From positions 83,439-147,438 of the forward strand of contig NZ_VSRY01000146.1 in the NCBI RefSeq assembly GCF_008271805.1: a stretch of 64,000 bases of DNA, given 5' to 3'. The translations under genes and the position numbers were made by a program. Positions 36,201-44,157 of the stretch are shown here, piece after piece. The stretch's first letter is position 1. Each line of letters begins with the position of its first letter. The notes beneath the pieces were generated by a model. That model ran no database searches. It saw only the letters and a list, made by a program, of their open reading frames with translations, and had not been told where the DNA came from. The stretch is from Streptomyces sp. TRM49041. GTDB lineage: Bacteria; Actinomycetota; Actinomycetes; Streptomycetales; Streptomycetaceae.

Positions 36201-39200
36201 GCGACGGCCTGCCCCGCGGCGAGGGGTGGACGGGAATCCGGCAGGGGATGCGGCAGCCAACGGACCTCGTGGATCGGCGCCCGGCCCGCGTCTTCGACGC
36301 CGTAGTCGCCCGACCAGACGGCCGACGGCCCAGTCCAGTGGTGGCGTCGCTCGAACGGGTAGGTGGGCAGGTGTGCCGGACGACCCCCGTCGCCGTTGAC
36401 GGCGTCCCAGTCGAGGTCCAGGCCAGCCTCGTACGCCGAGGCCAGCGCCTGAGCCAGGCTGCGCGACGCGTCATGGCGCGCGCGCACAACGGGGACGAAG
36501 GGGCCGGGATGGTCGGGAAGCACGGTGTGCGCGAGCGACAGCAGGCCGGAGGAGCCGCTCAGCTCGAAGAACGAGCCGGCACCGAGTTCCCCGGCCCGGG
36601 CGAGCCCGGGCCCGAACTGTACGGTCTCGCACAGATGCCGTGCCCAATAGGCCGGCGTCGCGATGTCGTCACCAGCTATGTCGCCGGTCGTGTTGCAGAT
36701 GACCGTACGGGTGGCCGGATTGAGTGAGATCCGGCCGAACGCGTGAAGCAGGCGGTCGGCCGCCGGTCGCATCCACCGAGAGTGACCGGCTCGCAGCGAG
36801 CCGAGTGAACGTACCTCGAGTCCGGCCGAGGCCGCGGCGGCCCCGAACCCGTCGAGGTCCTCCGCAAGGCCCGAAACCACCGTGTTGCGGTCGCTGTTGA
36901 CGACCGCGATGTCCACCTGGGAGTCGGTCGCTTCGATCAGCCGCATCACCGTCGCGGCATCCGCGACCACGGTCATCATGGTCCCGTCCGCCGCGGTGTC
37001 CTGGATCGCCCGGCCCCGCTCGATGGCGACGTACATGCCTTCTTCGGCCGAGAACACACCCGCCGCGCAAGCGGCCACGTACTGCCCCATGCTGTGTCCC
37101 AGGAGCACGTCGAACCGCACGCCCTTGGACTCCATGAGCCGGAACAGCGCGAACTGGACGGCAAAGGTGAGCGCGTGCACCTCGACCGGGTCGTCGATCG
37201 GCAGATCTCGGTTGTCGGGGGAATACAGCAGGCTGCTTACGGTCGTGCCCAGCTCGGCCTTCGTCACGGTGTCGAAGCTGTCGAGCACCGTGCGGAAGAC
37301 GGGCTCGGTGTCATAGAGCTCCTGCCCCGTCCCGCGGCGCTCGACGCCGTGTCCGGCGAAGAGCCCGACGACCGATCCGGTGCCTGGACGCGGACTTGCC
37401 GCGTGGTCCCCGCCGACCCGGCTGAGCCCGTCGGCGATGGCCTCGTCGGCGGCCACCACGGCAGCCGTGCGCCAAGCGTGGTGGCGTCGGCCCGTGCCGA
37501 GAGTTCTGGCGGTGTCAGGCACGGCAACGGAGTTGAGCGCGTCGTCACGCCAGGCTTCCAGGACGCGGCCGCGTGCGGCGTCGGACCTGGCGCTGAACGG
37601 GAGTACGTACCACCGGCGCTGCTCCTCCTCACGCGCCGTCCGCTCCGGTGCCTGTTCGAGGATCACATGGGCGTTGAACCCACCGATACCGAAGGCGCTG
37701 ACCCCCAGCCGGGTGACGCCGTCCTCCGTCGGAAGCGGGCTGAGCCGGTCGACGACAGTGAAAGGACTGTTCCCGAGACTGAGCTCCGGGTTCGGCTGCT
37801 GGAAATGCAGGGTCGGCGGGACCTGTCCGTGCCGGAGCATGAGCACCGCCTTGAGCAGACCCGCCATACCCGATGCCCATCCGAGGTGTCCGAGATTGCC
37901 CTTGACGGAGCCGATGCCGCACGAGCCTACGGGCAGCGGCCCGTAGGCGCGCCGCAGCGCCTCGATCTCGATGGCGTCGCCGACCGGGGTGGCCGTGCCG
38001 TGCGCTTCGACGTACCGGATCGTCGAGGGGGCGATCGCGGCCGCGTCCAGCGCCATCCGGATCGCCCGCTCCTGCCCGGCCACACTGGGCGCGGTCATGC
38101 CGACCTTCTGTGCGCCGTCGTTGGAGATCCCACTGCCGCGGACGACCGCGTAGATGTCGTCACCGGCTGCGAGCGCGGCGTCCAGCGGCTTGAGGGCGAT
38201 CACACCGACGCCGTTGCCGAACACCGTGCCGGCGCAGTCGCGGTCGAACACCCGGCAATGGCCGTCCGGCGAGAACGGCATGGACTCCTGGTACAGATAA
38301 CCGAACATCTGCGGCACCGAGATCGACGCCGCACCGGCCAGTGCGACATCGCAGGTGCCGGACCGCAGGGCTTGGGTCGCGGCGTGCAGGGCGTAGAGCG
38401 AGGTGGCGCAGGCCGCGTTCACATTCAGGCTTGGGCCGCGCAGGTCGAGCGCATACGACGCCCGCCCGGCCATGAACTCCTTGTCGTTGGCCATCAGCAG
38501 GCTGAAATCCTCCACGGAGGACGTCAGCGATCGGACCCCCTGCCCAGGCAACAGGTTGTTCAGCAAGTAGGTGCTCGGGCCAGAGCCGCCGTAGACGCCC
38601 ACCGACAGATCCGGCCGCGGTACGCAAGCGGCATCCTCCAACGCCTCGGCACAGCATTCCAGGAAGAGTCGGTGTTGCGGGTCCAGCTGCCGCGCCTGCT
38701 CACCAGACATGCCAAAGAAGCCGGCGTCGAACAGCTCGATGTCACGCAGGATGCCCGCCGCGCGCGTGCGACCACGCTCGTCCGGGCCGTCGCCGTGGCG
38801 GGTGATGCTTTCCCGGCCGGTCACCAGGTTGGACCAAAACCTCGCCGGAGTGCTGGCATCAGGGAACCGGCAGGCGAGGCCCACGATGGCCACTGGCATG
38901 TCGGCGCCGTCACCGGTCGGGCGCCGCACACGTCGCCGCACGGGAGCGGTGACCGGCAGATCGCGGGAGTCCAGGTGCTGGGCCAGGGTTCGCACGGTCG
39001 GGTGCGCGTACGCCTCGACGAGCGGGAGCTCGATGCCCAGGGCGGCCGAGATGTCGCCGACCACTGCGGCGGCGAGCAGCGAGGAGCCACCCAGGTCGAA
39101 GAAGTTGTCGTCACGGCCGATCCCGACCACATCGAGCTGGGTCTCCCAGATGCCTGCGATGAGTCGCTCCGACGACGTCCTGGGGGCCGAGTACGTGACC

Positions 39201-40762
39201 GACAGCGACGGGCGGTCGCGCGCGACGTCCGGGAGCCGCGCGGCGTCCACCTTGCCGTGCGCATTCAAGGGAATCGTGTCAACCCGGATCCAGAGCGATG
39301 GAACGGAGGGTCCTGGTAGCAGCGGGGCGAGGAAGTCCCTCCACGGTGGATCCGCCTCCCGTACACCCAGCACTTGCCCACTCCGCCCGCCTTGCCCACT
39401 CGTCGGACGGTCGTCCTCCGGCGGGGGAACTGTCGGTATCGACTCCGACACCACATACGCCACGAGTCGCGGCCGGCCCTGCCCGTCGTTGGAGACGGCC
39501 ACGTGCACGTCACTGACGTCGGGGTGGCGCGCGAGGAGCGCTTCCACCTCGCCCGGCTCCACGCGGTGCCCGTCGATCTTCACCTGGCGATCGATACGGC
39601 CCAGGTACCACAGCTCGCCGTCGCGGTGACGGGCGAGGTCCCCGGTGCGGTACCACCGTCGGCCGTCACGTTCGATGAAGTGCTCGGCGGTCAGCTCGGG
39701 ACGGTTCCGGTAGCCGTACGACAGGCAGTCCCCGCCCAGCAACAGCTCCCCCGCCTCGCCCGACTCGTCGGCCCGCGGGTTGGTGTTGTCGGCGTCGGCG
39801 ATGCGCACCGAGACGTGGGGGAGTGGTTGGCCGATCGGCGGCAGGTCGGGCCACTGTGACGCGTTCTGGCCAAGCGTGTGGCTGGTGACGACGTGGGTCT
39901 CCGTAGGCCCGTAGTGGTTGTGCAGCCGAGCGCTCCCGAGGTGGGCGAACCATGCGCGGATCTCGGGCGTGATACGAAGCTGTGAACCGGCCACGAAGAC
40001 GTGCTGGAGCGCGGTGAGCCTTGGTCCGCTCCGGCCGCGATTCGCCACCGCCTGCAGGATGGCCGTGGGGAGGAACACGCGGGTGATGCCGACGACGGCG
40101 AGATGGTCGAGCAGGCGGGCGGGGTCCCGCCGCACGTCGTCGGGGACGATGTGCAGCGTGCCGCCGAGGGCCAGGCTGGTGAGGATCTCCTGCCAGGCGA
40201 CATCGAACGTGGCGGCCGCGAACTGCGCTGTGTGCGGGGCGGTGGAGCTGCCCTCGGTGCGGACATGCCAATCCACGAGACCCGACAGGGGCCCGCGTCC
40301 CATCGCCACGCCCTTGGGCTCTCCGGTCGATCCGGTGGTGTGGAGTACATACGCCAGCTCGTCCGCGCGGTCGTTGGACCGGTGGCCCGCGGCGGGGAGC
40401 GGGGTGACGTCGAACTCCAGGGCACCGCCGTCGGCCGGCTCCGCTTCGCGGATCGCATAGCGCGCACCGGTGTTCGCGAGGATCGTCTCGGTCCGCCGCG
40501 TCGGTTGGGTGCGGTCAACAGGGACGCACCCTCGCCCCGATCGCAGCACGGCGAGGCTCGCGACCACCATGCCCACCGAGCGCGGCACGTCGATCACGAC
40601 GGGCTCGTAGGATCCGGCGGTGTCCTGAATGGACCCGGCGAGGGCCGCGCTCAGCCCGCCGAGCTGACGGAACGTGAGTGCCCGCTTCGAGTCCCGCACG
40701 GCGACGACGTCCGGACACTGTTCGATTGTCTCCACGATCAGGTCCACAAAAGACATCGTCAT
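33269..40762 (-). CDS. Hybrid NRPS-PKS: A-PCP-KS-AT-KR-ACP-C(like)
   Basis: 2497 aa, cytoplasmic. Domains: A (1-515; FDVAWQE, GRIDRQVKIDGHR and K504), PCP (527-600; S561), KS (620-1040; C785, H921, H959), AT (1130-1440; GHSMG S1224, AGH at 1325-1327), KR (1690-1870; GGLTGFG, LDD 1779-1781, Y1838), ACP (1965-2040; S1999), C-like domain (2050-2497; QHLEFDG at 2182-2188). No upstream C domain exists, so A-PCP is a loading module with a free amine. The GrsA-aligned specificity residues read D187, V188, Q191, F230, F256, A258, H283, V291, V292, K504, proline-like. No TE or reductase is present. Start ATG 40762 overlaps the CCR stop; an ATG at 40756 is possible. Confidence 0.93.
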   Translation of the reverse strand: MTMSFVDLIVETIEQCPDVVAVRDSKRALTFRQLGGLSAALAGSIQDTAGSYEPVVIDVPRSVGMVVASLAVLRSGRGCVPVDRTQPTRRTETILANTGARYAIREAEPADGGALEFDVTPLPAAGHRSNDRADELAYVLHTTGSTGEPKGVAMGRGPLSGLVDWHVRTEGSSTAPHTAQFAAATFDVAWQEILTSLALGGTLHIVPDDVRRDPARLLDHLAVVGITRVFLPTAILQAVANRGRSGPRLTALQHVFVAGSQLRITPEIRAWFAHLGSARLHNHYGPTETHVVTSHTLGQNASQWPDLPPIGQPLPHVSVRIADADNTNPRADESGEAGELLLGGDCLSYGYRNRPELTAEHFIERDGRRWYRTGDLARHRDGELWYLGRIDRQVKIDGHRVEPGEVEALLARHPDVSDVHVAVSNDGQGRPRLVAYVVSESIPTVPPPEDDRPTSGQGGRSGQVLGVREADPPWRDFLAPLLPGPSVPSLWIRVDTIPLNAHGKVDAARLPDVARDRPSLSVTYSAPRTSSERLIAGIWETQLDVVGIGRDDNFFDLGGSSLLAAAVVGDISAALGIELPLVEAYAHPTVRTLAQHLDSRDLPVTAPVRRRVRRPTGDGADMPVAIVGLACRFPDASTPARFWSNLVTGRESITRHGDGPDERGRTRAAGILRDIELFDAGFFGMSGEQARQLDPQHRLFLECCAEALEDAACVPRPDLSVGVYGGSGPSTYLLNNLLPGQGVRSLTSSVEDFSLLMANDKEFMAGRASYALDLRGPSLNVNAACATSLYALHAATQALRSGTCDVALAGAASISVPQMFGYLYQESMPFSPDGHCRVFDRDCAGTVFGNGVGVIALKPLDAALAAGDDIYAVVRGSGISNDGAQKVGMTAPSVAGQERAIRMALDAAAIAPSTIRYVEAHGTATPVGDAIEIEALRRAYGPLPVGSCGIGSVKGNLGHLGWASGMAGLLKAVLMLRHGQVPPTLHFQQPNPELSLGNSPFTVVDRLSPLPTEDGVTRLGVSAFGIGGFNAHVILEQAPERTAREEEQRRWYVLPFSARSDAARGRVLEAWRDDALNSVAVPDTARTLGTGRRHHAWRTAAVVAADEAIADGLSRVGGDHAASPRPGTGSVVGLFAGHGVERRGTGQELYDTEPVFRTVLDSFDTVTKAELGTTVSSLLYSPDNRDLPIDDPVEVHALTFAVQFALFRLMESKGVRFDVLLGHSMGQYVAACAAGVFSAEEGMYVAIERGRAIQDTAADGTMMTVVADAATVMRLIEATDSQVDIAVVNSDRNTVVSGLAEDLDGFGAAAASAGLEVRSLGSLRAGHSRWMRPAADRLLHAFGRISLNPATRTVICNTTGDIAGDDIATPAYWARHLCETVQFGPGLARAGELGAGSFFELSGSSGLLSLAHTVLPDHPGPFVPVVRARHDASRSLAQALASAYEAGLDLDWDAVNGDGGRPAHLPTYPFERRHHWTGPSAVWSGDYGVEDAGRAPIHEVRWLPHPLPDSRPPLAAGQAVAVGPDGPWSATVRAALSAENDFSEGRDIVVLFEEDDLDSGVDPVEALRPCITRVLDVVRGAISDPVGDPPRLWLVTRGSQRVSADDRVAPLNRAVWGLGRVVALEQPQLRTVLVDLPAASAAADLDMLRSCLASGTAERELAIRQGTLLTARLAAAAPQDHPPAMLRADRTYLIVGGLTGFGLWTAQVLADSGARHLLLVGRRPPGERAEERIAELRAAGVSVETESVDVCDEDAVDGLFADRRATRPIGGIVHSAGILDDSLVDKASWTTVAPVLTAKVRGAWNLHRSALRHQAPLSFFAMYSSATAVHGNYGQAAYAAANAFLDGLAQLRSAIGLPGVSFNWGVLKNAGHVSDDAELMAALRQRGLGTVDAGVAEAVLRRHLCADTAEVLVLPNDWEVFLDAHDLNDASFYAELSATASPVRAPRPQTSLRAQLDGAPLTERTELLARAIAAMIERYIDLPTALGPDDPIADLGLDSLSMIQLRNTLQSALQMPLPPRLLLTHPTIAGITESLLARLDDLSTEESPEIRPALSLEQRRWLSLTRGAGYGLRVVPAIFHDRLDRAALRVALHTVVDRHELLRQYYPEANSITVLSADEVLPPEDDLFRDLSTMDEEDCAEAVAGELRQLREEIPDPVEHPSWRVRCLNLPDDRFMVAVAGQHLEFDGSGLSVFVGELRQVYREVRDGGAVPDLGRTVQYATYTRAQADYLADSIERERPYFAGLFAGVPGRTRLPGADQGGTTEAHPSLRYTPSEPLANMDDIRGVAKELEVTPFSVVLSTYAALMAEVVGAPAVCVSMIRSSRFDERYAGTIGPFTMPFPVPIHVQGWGARELVQQVDDTLATLSTHPQYPATDLLTTARAFTGLPLDTYFSDVGINFTSYRREEQTGTPRVDLVEVLGEVEHPLLRRYDFGSLRRIPGLHLVVAEQGPDLVVNYWYHAHRFAEATVATWADRHRALMASLLAADTRESINVAVD

Positions 40763-42093
40763 GCGCCTTTGACGGTCGGACCGTCGCTGCGGAAAAGGCG
40801 GAGCCGCTCCGCCGGGATGCTGGCCCGAAGCTCGGGGTCTGTGACGCCCATGCCTTCACTGGGGGCCAGGCACAGCACCCCGACCTTGCCGATGTGGACG
40901 TTTCGATGCACCCGGTGGACTGCTTCCGCCGACTCGGTCAACGGATGCACCTCGGAGAGAGCCGGCATGATCCGGCCCATTTGCACCAGTCGGTTCGCCT
41001 CGGCTGCCTCCTGGTAGTTGGCACCATGACTTCCGATAATCCGTTTCAGATTCATCCACAGGTGACGATTGTCGAACTCATGCACGTAGCCGTGGCTCGA
41101 ACCGCAGGTGACGACTGTGCCGCCGCGACGAGCGAGGTAGACGGAGGCACCGAAGGTCGGCCGGCCCACGTGCTCGAAGACGCAGTGTGGGTCCTCGCCG
41201 AAGTGGTCCCGTATTCGGCTGCCCAGCCACCGCCAACCCTCAAGGGACGAGAGCCCGTCGGCACCGGGCGCGTCGTAGCGGTTGATGACGAGGTCGCATC
41301 CGATCGACCGCGCAAGTTCCACCTTCGACGCGCTGCTGACGACGCCGACCACCTGGCAGCCGGCCGCCTTCGCCAACTGGGTCGCGTAAGCCCCCAGACC
41401 GCCGGTCGCACCCCACACCAGCACCAAGTCACCGATCTTGACCCGGGCACCGCGATCGCTGATCAGCATCCGGTACGACGTCATCAGGCACAGGGTGTTG
41501 CAGGCCGCCTCTTCCCAGGTGAGGTGAGCGGGTTTGGGGAGCAGTTGAGTCGCCTTGACGATCGCGTAGTGGGCGAGGCCGCCGAAATTCGTCTCGAATC
41601 CCCAGGCGCGCTGAGACGTGGAAAGCATCCCGTCCCATTGCGTGATCGGATCCTGTTCATCCGTATGCAGGGTGCCTACAACGACGTGATCGCCGACGCG
41701 CCAATGACGAACGGACGGCCCTACTCGAACGACGACTCCGGCCGCATCCGAACCCAGAACATGCTGGTCGGTTGCATGGCGGGCGAAGTCGGGATTTCCT
41801 TTAGCAAGTTTATCAAGAAACCGGAATGTGGGGATCGGCCGAAACATAGCGGACCAGACGGTGTTGTAATTGATCGCCGACGCCATGACGGCGACCAACA
41901 CCTCGTCGGCCGCGAGGTCCGGCAACGGAACCTCCTCCACGTGGAGCGACTTCCGGACGTCAATGGCCGACTCGGCTTGACCTTCGAACATCCGCTGGTC
42001 GGATCTCCGAATCACAAGACCGGTGGTGGACGTCGGTGTCGGACACTGCTCGAGAATCTCCCTCGATGATTCTGCGAGCACCGCGTCAGTCAT
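40759..42093 (-). CDS. Crotonyl-CoA carboxylase/reductase
   Basis: 444 aa, an MDR-family enzyme that reductively carboxylates crotonyl-CoA (or other 2-enoyl-CoA) with CO2 and NADPH to ethylmalonyl-CoA-type extenders. The NADPH site is VWGATGGLG (227-235). Residues that align with CO2-binding positions of characterised CCRs are kept: N75 in NYNTVW, F166-E167 in WGFETNFGG and H356 in GSHGANYQEA, favouring carboxylase rather than plain reductase. It heads the operon and its stop overlaps the NRPS-PKS ATG. The chosen ATG at 42093 has only a weak ribosome binding site; a 33-codon-longer reading from 42192 is less likely because its N-terminus has no CCR likeness. Confidence 0.9.
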   Translation of the reverse strand: MTDAVLAESSREILEQCPTPTSTTGLVIRRSDQRMFEGQAESAIDVRKSLHVEEVPLPDLAADEVLVAVMASAINYNTVWSAMFRPIPTFRFLDKLAKGNPDFARHATDQHVLGSDAAGVVVRVGPSVRHWRVGDHVVVGTLHTDEQDPITQWDGMLSTSQRAWGFETNFGGLAHYAIVKATQLLPKPAHLTWEEAACNTLCLMTSYRMLISDRGARVKIGDLVLVWGATGGLGAYATQLAKAAGCQVVGVVSSASKVELARSIGCDLVINRYDAPGADGLSSLEGWRWLGSRIRDHFGEDPHCVFEHVGRPTFGASVYLARRGGTVVTCGSSHGYVHEFDNRHLWMNLKRIIGSHGANYQEAAEANRLVQMGRIMPALSEVHPLTESAEAVHRVHRNVHIGKVGVLCLAPSEGMGVTDPELRASIPAERLRLFRSDGPTVKGA

Positions 42094-42132
42094 GTGGGCA
42101 GTCAGGGCACCCCTCCAATGGCGTGAACAAGA

Positions 42133-42188
42133 GCAGCCTTGGGCGGCAGGAATCCATCCTGCCGCTCCAAAGGTCCCCCTAAGGCTGC
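42133..42188. promoter_or_regulatory. Nested hairpin in the leader of the biosynthetic operon
   Basis: An inner perfect hairpin (GCGGCAGGA at 42143-42151 with TCCTGCCGC at 42157-42165, 5-nt loop) lies inside outer arms GCAGCCTT (42133-42140) and AAGGCTGC (42181-42188). It is 40-95 bp upstream of the CCR ATG. It could be an attenuator, a repressor site or a leftover transposon end, since an IS remnant begins 130 bp further on. Confidence 0.5.
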
Positions 42189-42318
42189 CCAAGAGTTTTG
42201 GGTTGGTCCATCTCCGCGATTCCCCGGCCGATGATGATCACGCTTGCAGGCCGCCGCGAACCAGTCAACATAATTTTCGGTCACGGCAGCTGCAGTTCGT
42301 GAGGCATTGGCTTGATCT

Positions 42319-42801
42319 TTAACCTCGCTGCTGTCTCAGGCGGACGTGTTCGGTGAGGGTTTCGGCTCGCTTCACGGTCTTCCCGGGTTCATGCCGTGGT
42401 GCTGGCCTGCGGTTTTTCGAGCCGGGTGGCCGACCGGGCCCGGGTCGGGAGGGTTTGGGCACACCCGCAGGACGGTGGGAGGCTGTCGCAGGACTCCTGC
42501 CTGGCGATCGCCAAGTCACCGATCGGGACCGCGCCCTGGTCAGGGACGCGGTTGCGCGGCTCCCCGAGATGAGATTCCTACCCGCCGCGTTATCCTGGGG
42601 ACGCCGTAGGCGCCTCGACTCTCCGTGGATCTGCTCGATCCGCGCACCCAGGTCCTCGTCGGCGGCCTTCCGGGCGGCCCGGACGGCTGCCGCGGAGATC
42701 CACCGGTAGAAGCCGGACGCTGACACGTCCAGCACCCGGCACAGCCGCTGTAGCCCGTACAGGTCACGGTGGTCGGAGATGAACCGCCAGCGGCCGGTCA
42801 T
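42319..42801 (-). pseudogene. Chimeric transposase remnant: IS3 OrfB start joined to another transposase end
   Basis: Residues about 1-60 (RWRFISDHRDLYGLQRLCRV, SGFYRWISAAA) are the N-terminus of an IS3-family OrfB. The conserved GAYGVPRI segment follows but in a different frame, indicating a frameshift near 42610. The last part (RPGPGRPPGSKNRRPAPRHE, then KTVKRAETL) matches the basic tail of an unrelated DDE transposase type common in Streptomyces. The DDE core of both is missing. The ATG overlaps OrfA's stop by 4 bp. Inactive composite of two elements. Confidence 0.6.
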
Positions 42802-43091
42802 CGACCCATCTCCTTGGCAAAATACGCGGCTGCCTTCCTCAAGATCTCCTTCTCCAGCTCGCGCACCTGCTTGCGCAGGCGCCGCAGTTCCTCGCGCTCC
42901 GCCGGGTTCAACGGGCCCTCACCGCCCGCCCCAGACGTGGCCGCTTCCGCTCGCGAGCGCGCGACCCACTGGCGCAGCGACTCCGGGTTGACACCCAGCT
43001 CCCGCGCCACCGACGGGATGCGCCGCCCACTGGACTCCACCAGCGCGACCGCGTCCCGCTTGAACTCCTCCGAGTACCTCGCAGTACCCAT
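42798..43091 (-). CDS. IS3-family transposase OrfA
   Basis: 97 aa. It has the HTH of IS3 OrfA (YSEEFKRDAVALVESSGR, SVARELGVNPESLRQWVARS) and the C-terminal leucine-zipper-like helix EELRRLRKQVRELEKEILRK. OrfA binds the IS ends and is normally fused to OrfB by frameshifting. Here the OrfB part is wrecked, so the element is immobile unless helped in trans. The presumed outer end lies near 43142, where TGTGGACAC-type sequence (reverse strand) begins. Confidence 0.85.
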   Translation of the reverse strand: MGTARYSEEFKRDAVALVESSGRRIPSVARELGVNPESLRQWVARSRAEAATSGAGGEGPLNPAEREELRRLRKQVRELEKEILRKAAAYFAKEMGR

Positions 43092-43511
43092 GAGGACATC
43101 CTTTCCACGGACCCGAAGATCCGCTTCTCAGAAGTGTCCACAATGCGGGGTAAGCCCAGTCTCTGTCCCTCGGGCTTTCGGAGTGGGCAACGTTGTGCTG
43201 GGCAGTTGTCACGGGGGCGTAGCGGTGGTCCTGGACCGCCGCGGCACGGATGTCCACCGTCAGGGCGGGCGATCTAGGGGAGTCCAAGCGGCCATACCTC
43301 GGTTTCGAGGATACTGGTGCGTCGGTGATCTCCCTAAGTCATCTCGCTGTCGCGCGACGCGCCCTAGATGATCAATTCCAAGGGGGTCGGGGGGCGAGCG
43401 GAGGGGCTCTTGCACCTTGGACTGGAGTCAGTTGCTTCGGGGGAAGACTCCAGGCTTCCGATGTGGTTATGGCTGCCCGCAGTTAGGCTCGGCGTGGCCC
43501 CGAAGAGACCG
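43092..43511. other. 420-bp intergenic segment with IS termini
   Basis: No gene is seen. The first 50 bp are the upstream end of the IS3 remnant. A perfect 21-bp inverted-repeat arm lies at 43362-43382 and matches the end of the IS982-type element. The stretch in between shows no conserved coding pattern. Confidence 0.55.
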
Positions 43512-44054
43512 TCACCACTTTCGGTGCACGGTTGCCTTACTACCGGTCACCAAGCTTGCCGGCGGAACGTCATCGGCCACGACCGCGCCAGCGGCAACCA
43601 CGGCGTCACGGCCAATGCTGACGCCGGGCAGGATCGTGGCACCGGCACCGATCCACACATTCTCCGCCACGTCGATGGGTGCGCCGGTGAGGTGCAGCCG
43701 CCGCTCCTCGGGATCAACCGGGTGGCCGCTGGTGATGAACGTGACCTTCGGTCCGATCATCACGCGCTCGCCGAGCCGGATCCCGGCATAGTCCAGGAAC
43801 GTGCAGTTCTGGTTGATGAAGACGCGCTCGGCGAGGTCGAGGTTCAGGCCATGGTCCGTGTAGAAGGGCGGATAGATCGTGACTCTCGGCGGCACTGGCT
43901 TGCCAAGGATCTGCTCGAGCAGTTCCGCCTTGCCCGCTTCGTCTTCGAAAGGCAGGACGTTCAGGCGGGAGGTGAGCTCGGTAACTTGCAGGACCCTCTC
44001 GGCCATGGCCTGGAACTCGGCGCTGCGGATGCGCATGAGACGGTCGCTGGACAT
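43512..44054 (-). CDS. Maltose/galactoside-type O-acetyltransferase
   Basis: 180 aa. Left-handed beta-helix hexapeptide repeats are clear (VWIGAGATILPGVSIGRDAV, VVAAGAVVADDV), preceded by the MAT/GAT N-terminal helices (EFQAMAERVLQVTELTSRLN). It uses acetyl-CoA to acetylate sugars or related hydroxyls, and the catalytic His is probably in TSGHPVDPEER. The ATG at 44054 fits the family start. It lies between IS ends, suggesting it travels as a passenger. A role in the adjacent biosynthetic cluster is possible but not supported by operon structure. Confidence 0.85.
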   Translation of the reverse strand: MSSDRLMRIRSAEFQAMAERVLQVTELTSRLNVLPFEDEAGKAELLEQILGKPVPPRVTIYPPFYTDHGLNLDLAERVFINQNCTFLDYAGIRLGERVMIGPKVTFITSGHPVDPEERRLHLTGAPIDVAENVWIGAGATILPGVSIGRDAVVAAGAVVADDVPPASLVTGSKATVHRKW

Positions 44055-44157
44055 GCCACGGTCCTTTCTGCGTACCGGTGGTGGGACAAGACTCACCGGA
44101 TGATCAAGGTCAAGGGGTGCCGACGGAGACGAAAACGAGGGCACCCAAGATCGCTTT

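Larger units (their letters stand above)
42319..43142 (-). mobile_element. Degraded IS3-family element (remnant)
   Basis: OrfA is intact, OrfB is truncated and fused to a foreign transposase tail. The right terminus is probably at about 43142. The left boundary is not visible because the second element replaced it. The remnant separates the biosynthetic operon from the acetyltransferase/IS982 segment. Confidence 0.55.

Noticed and set aside
37094..39319. Long plus-strand reading opposite the NRPS-PKS
   Set aside because: Antisense shadow of the KS/AT region; high-GC third-position bias produces long antisense frames.
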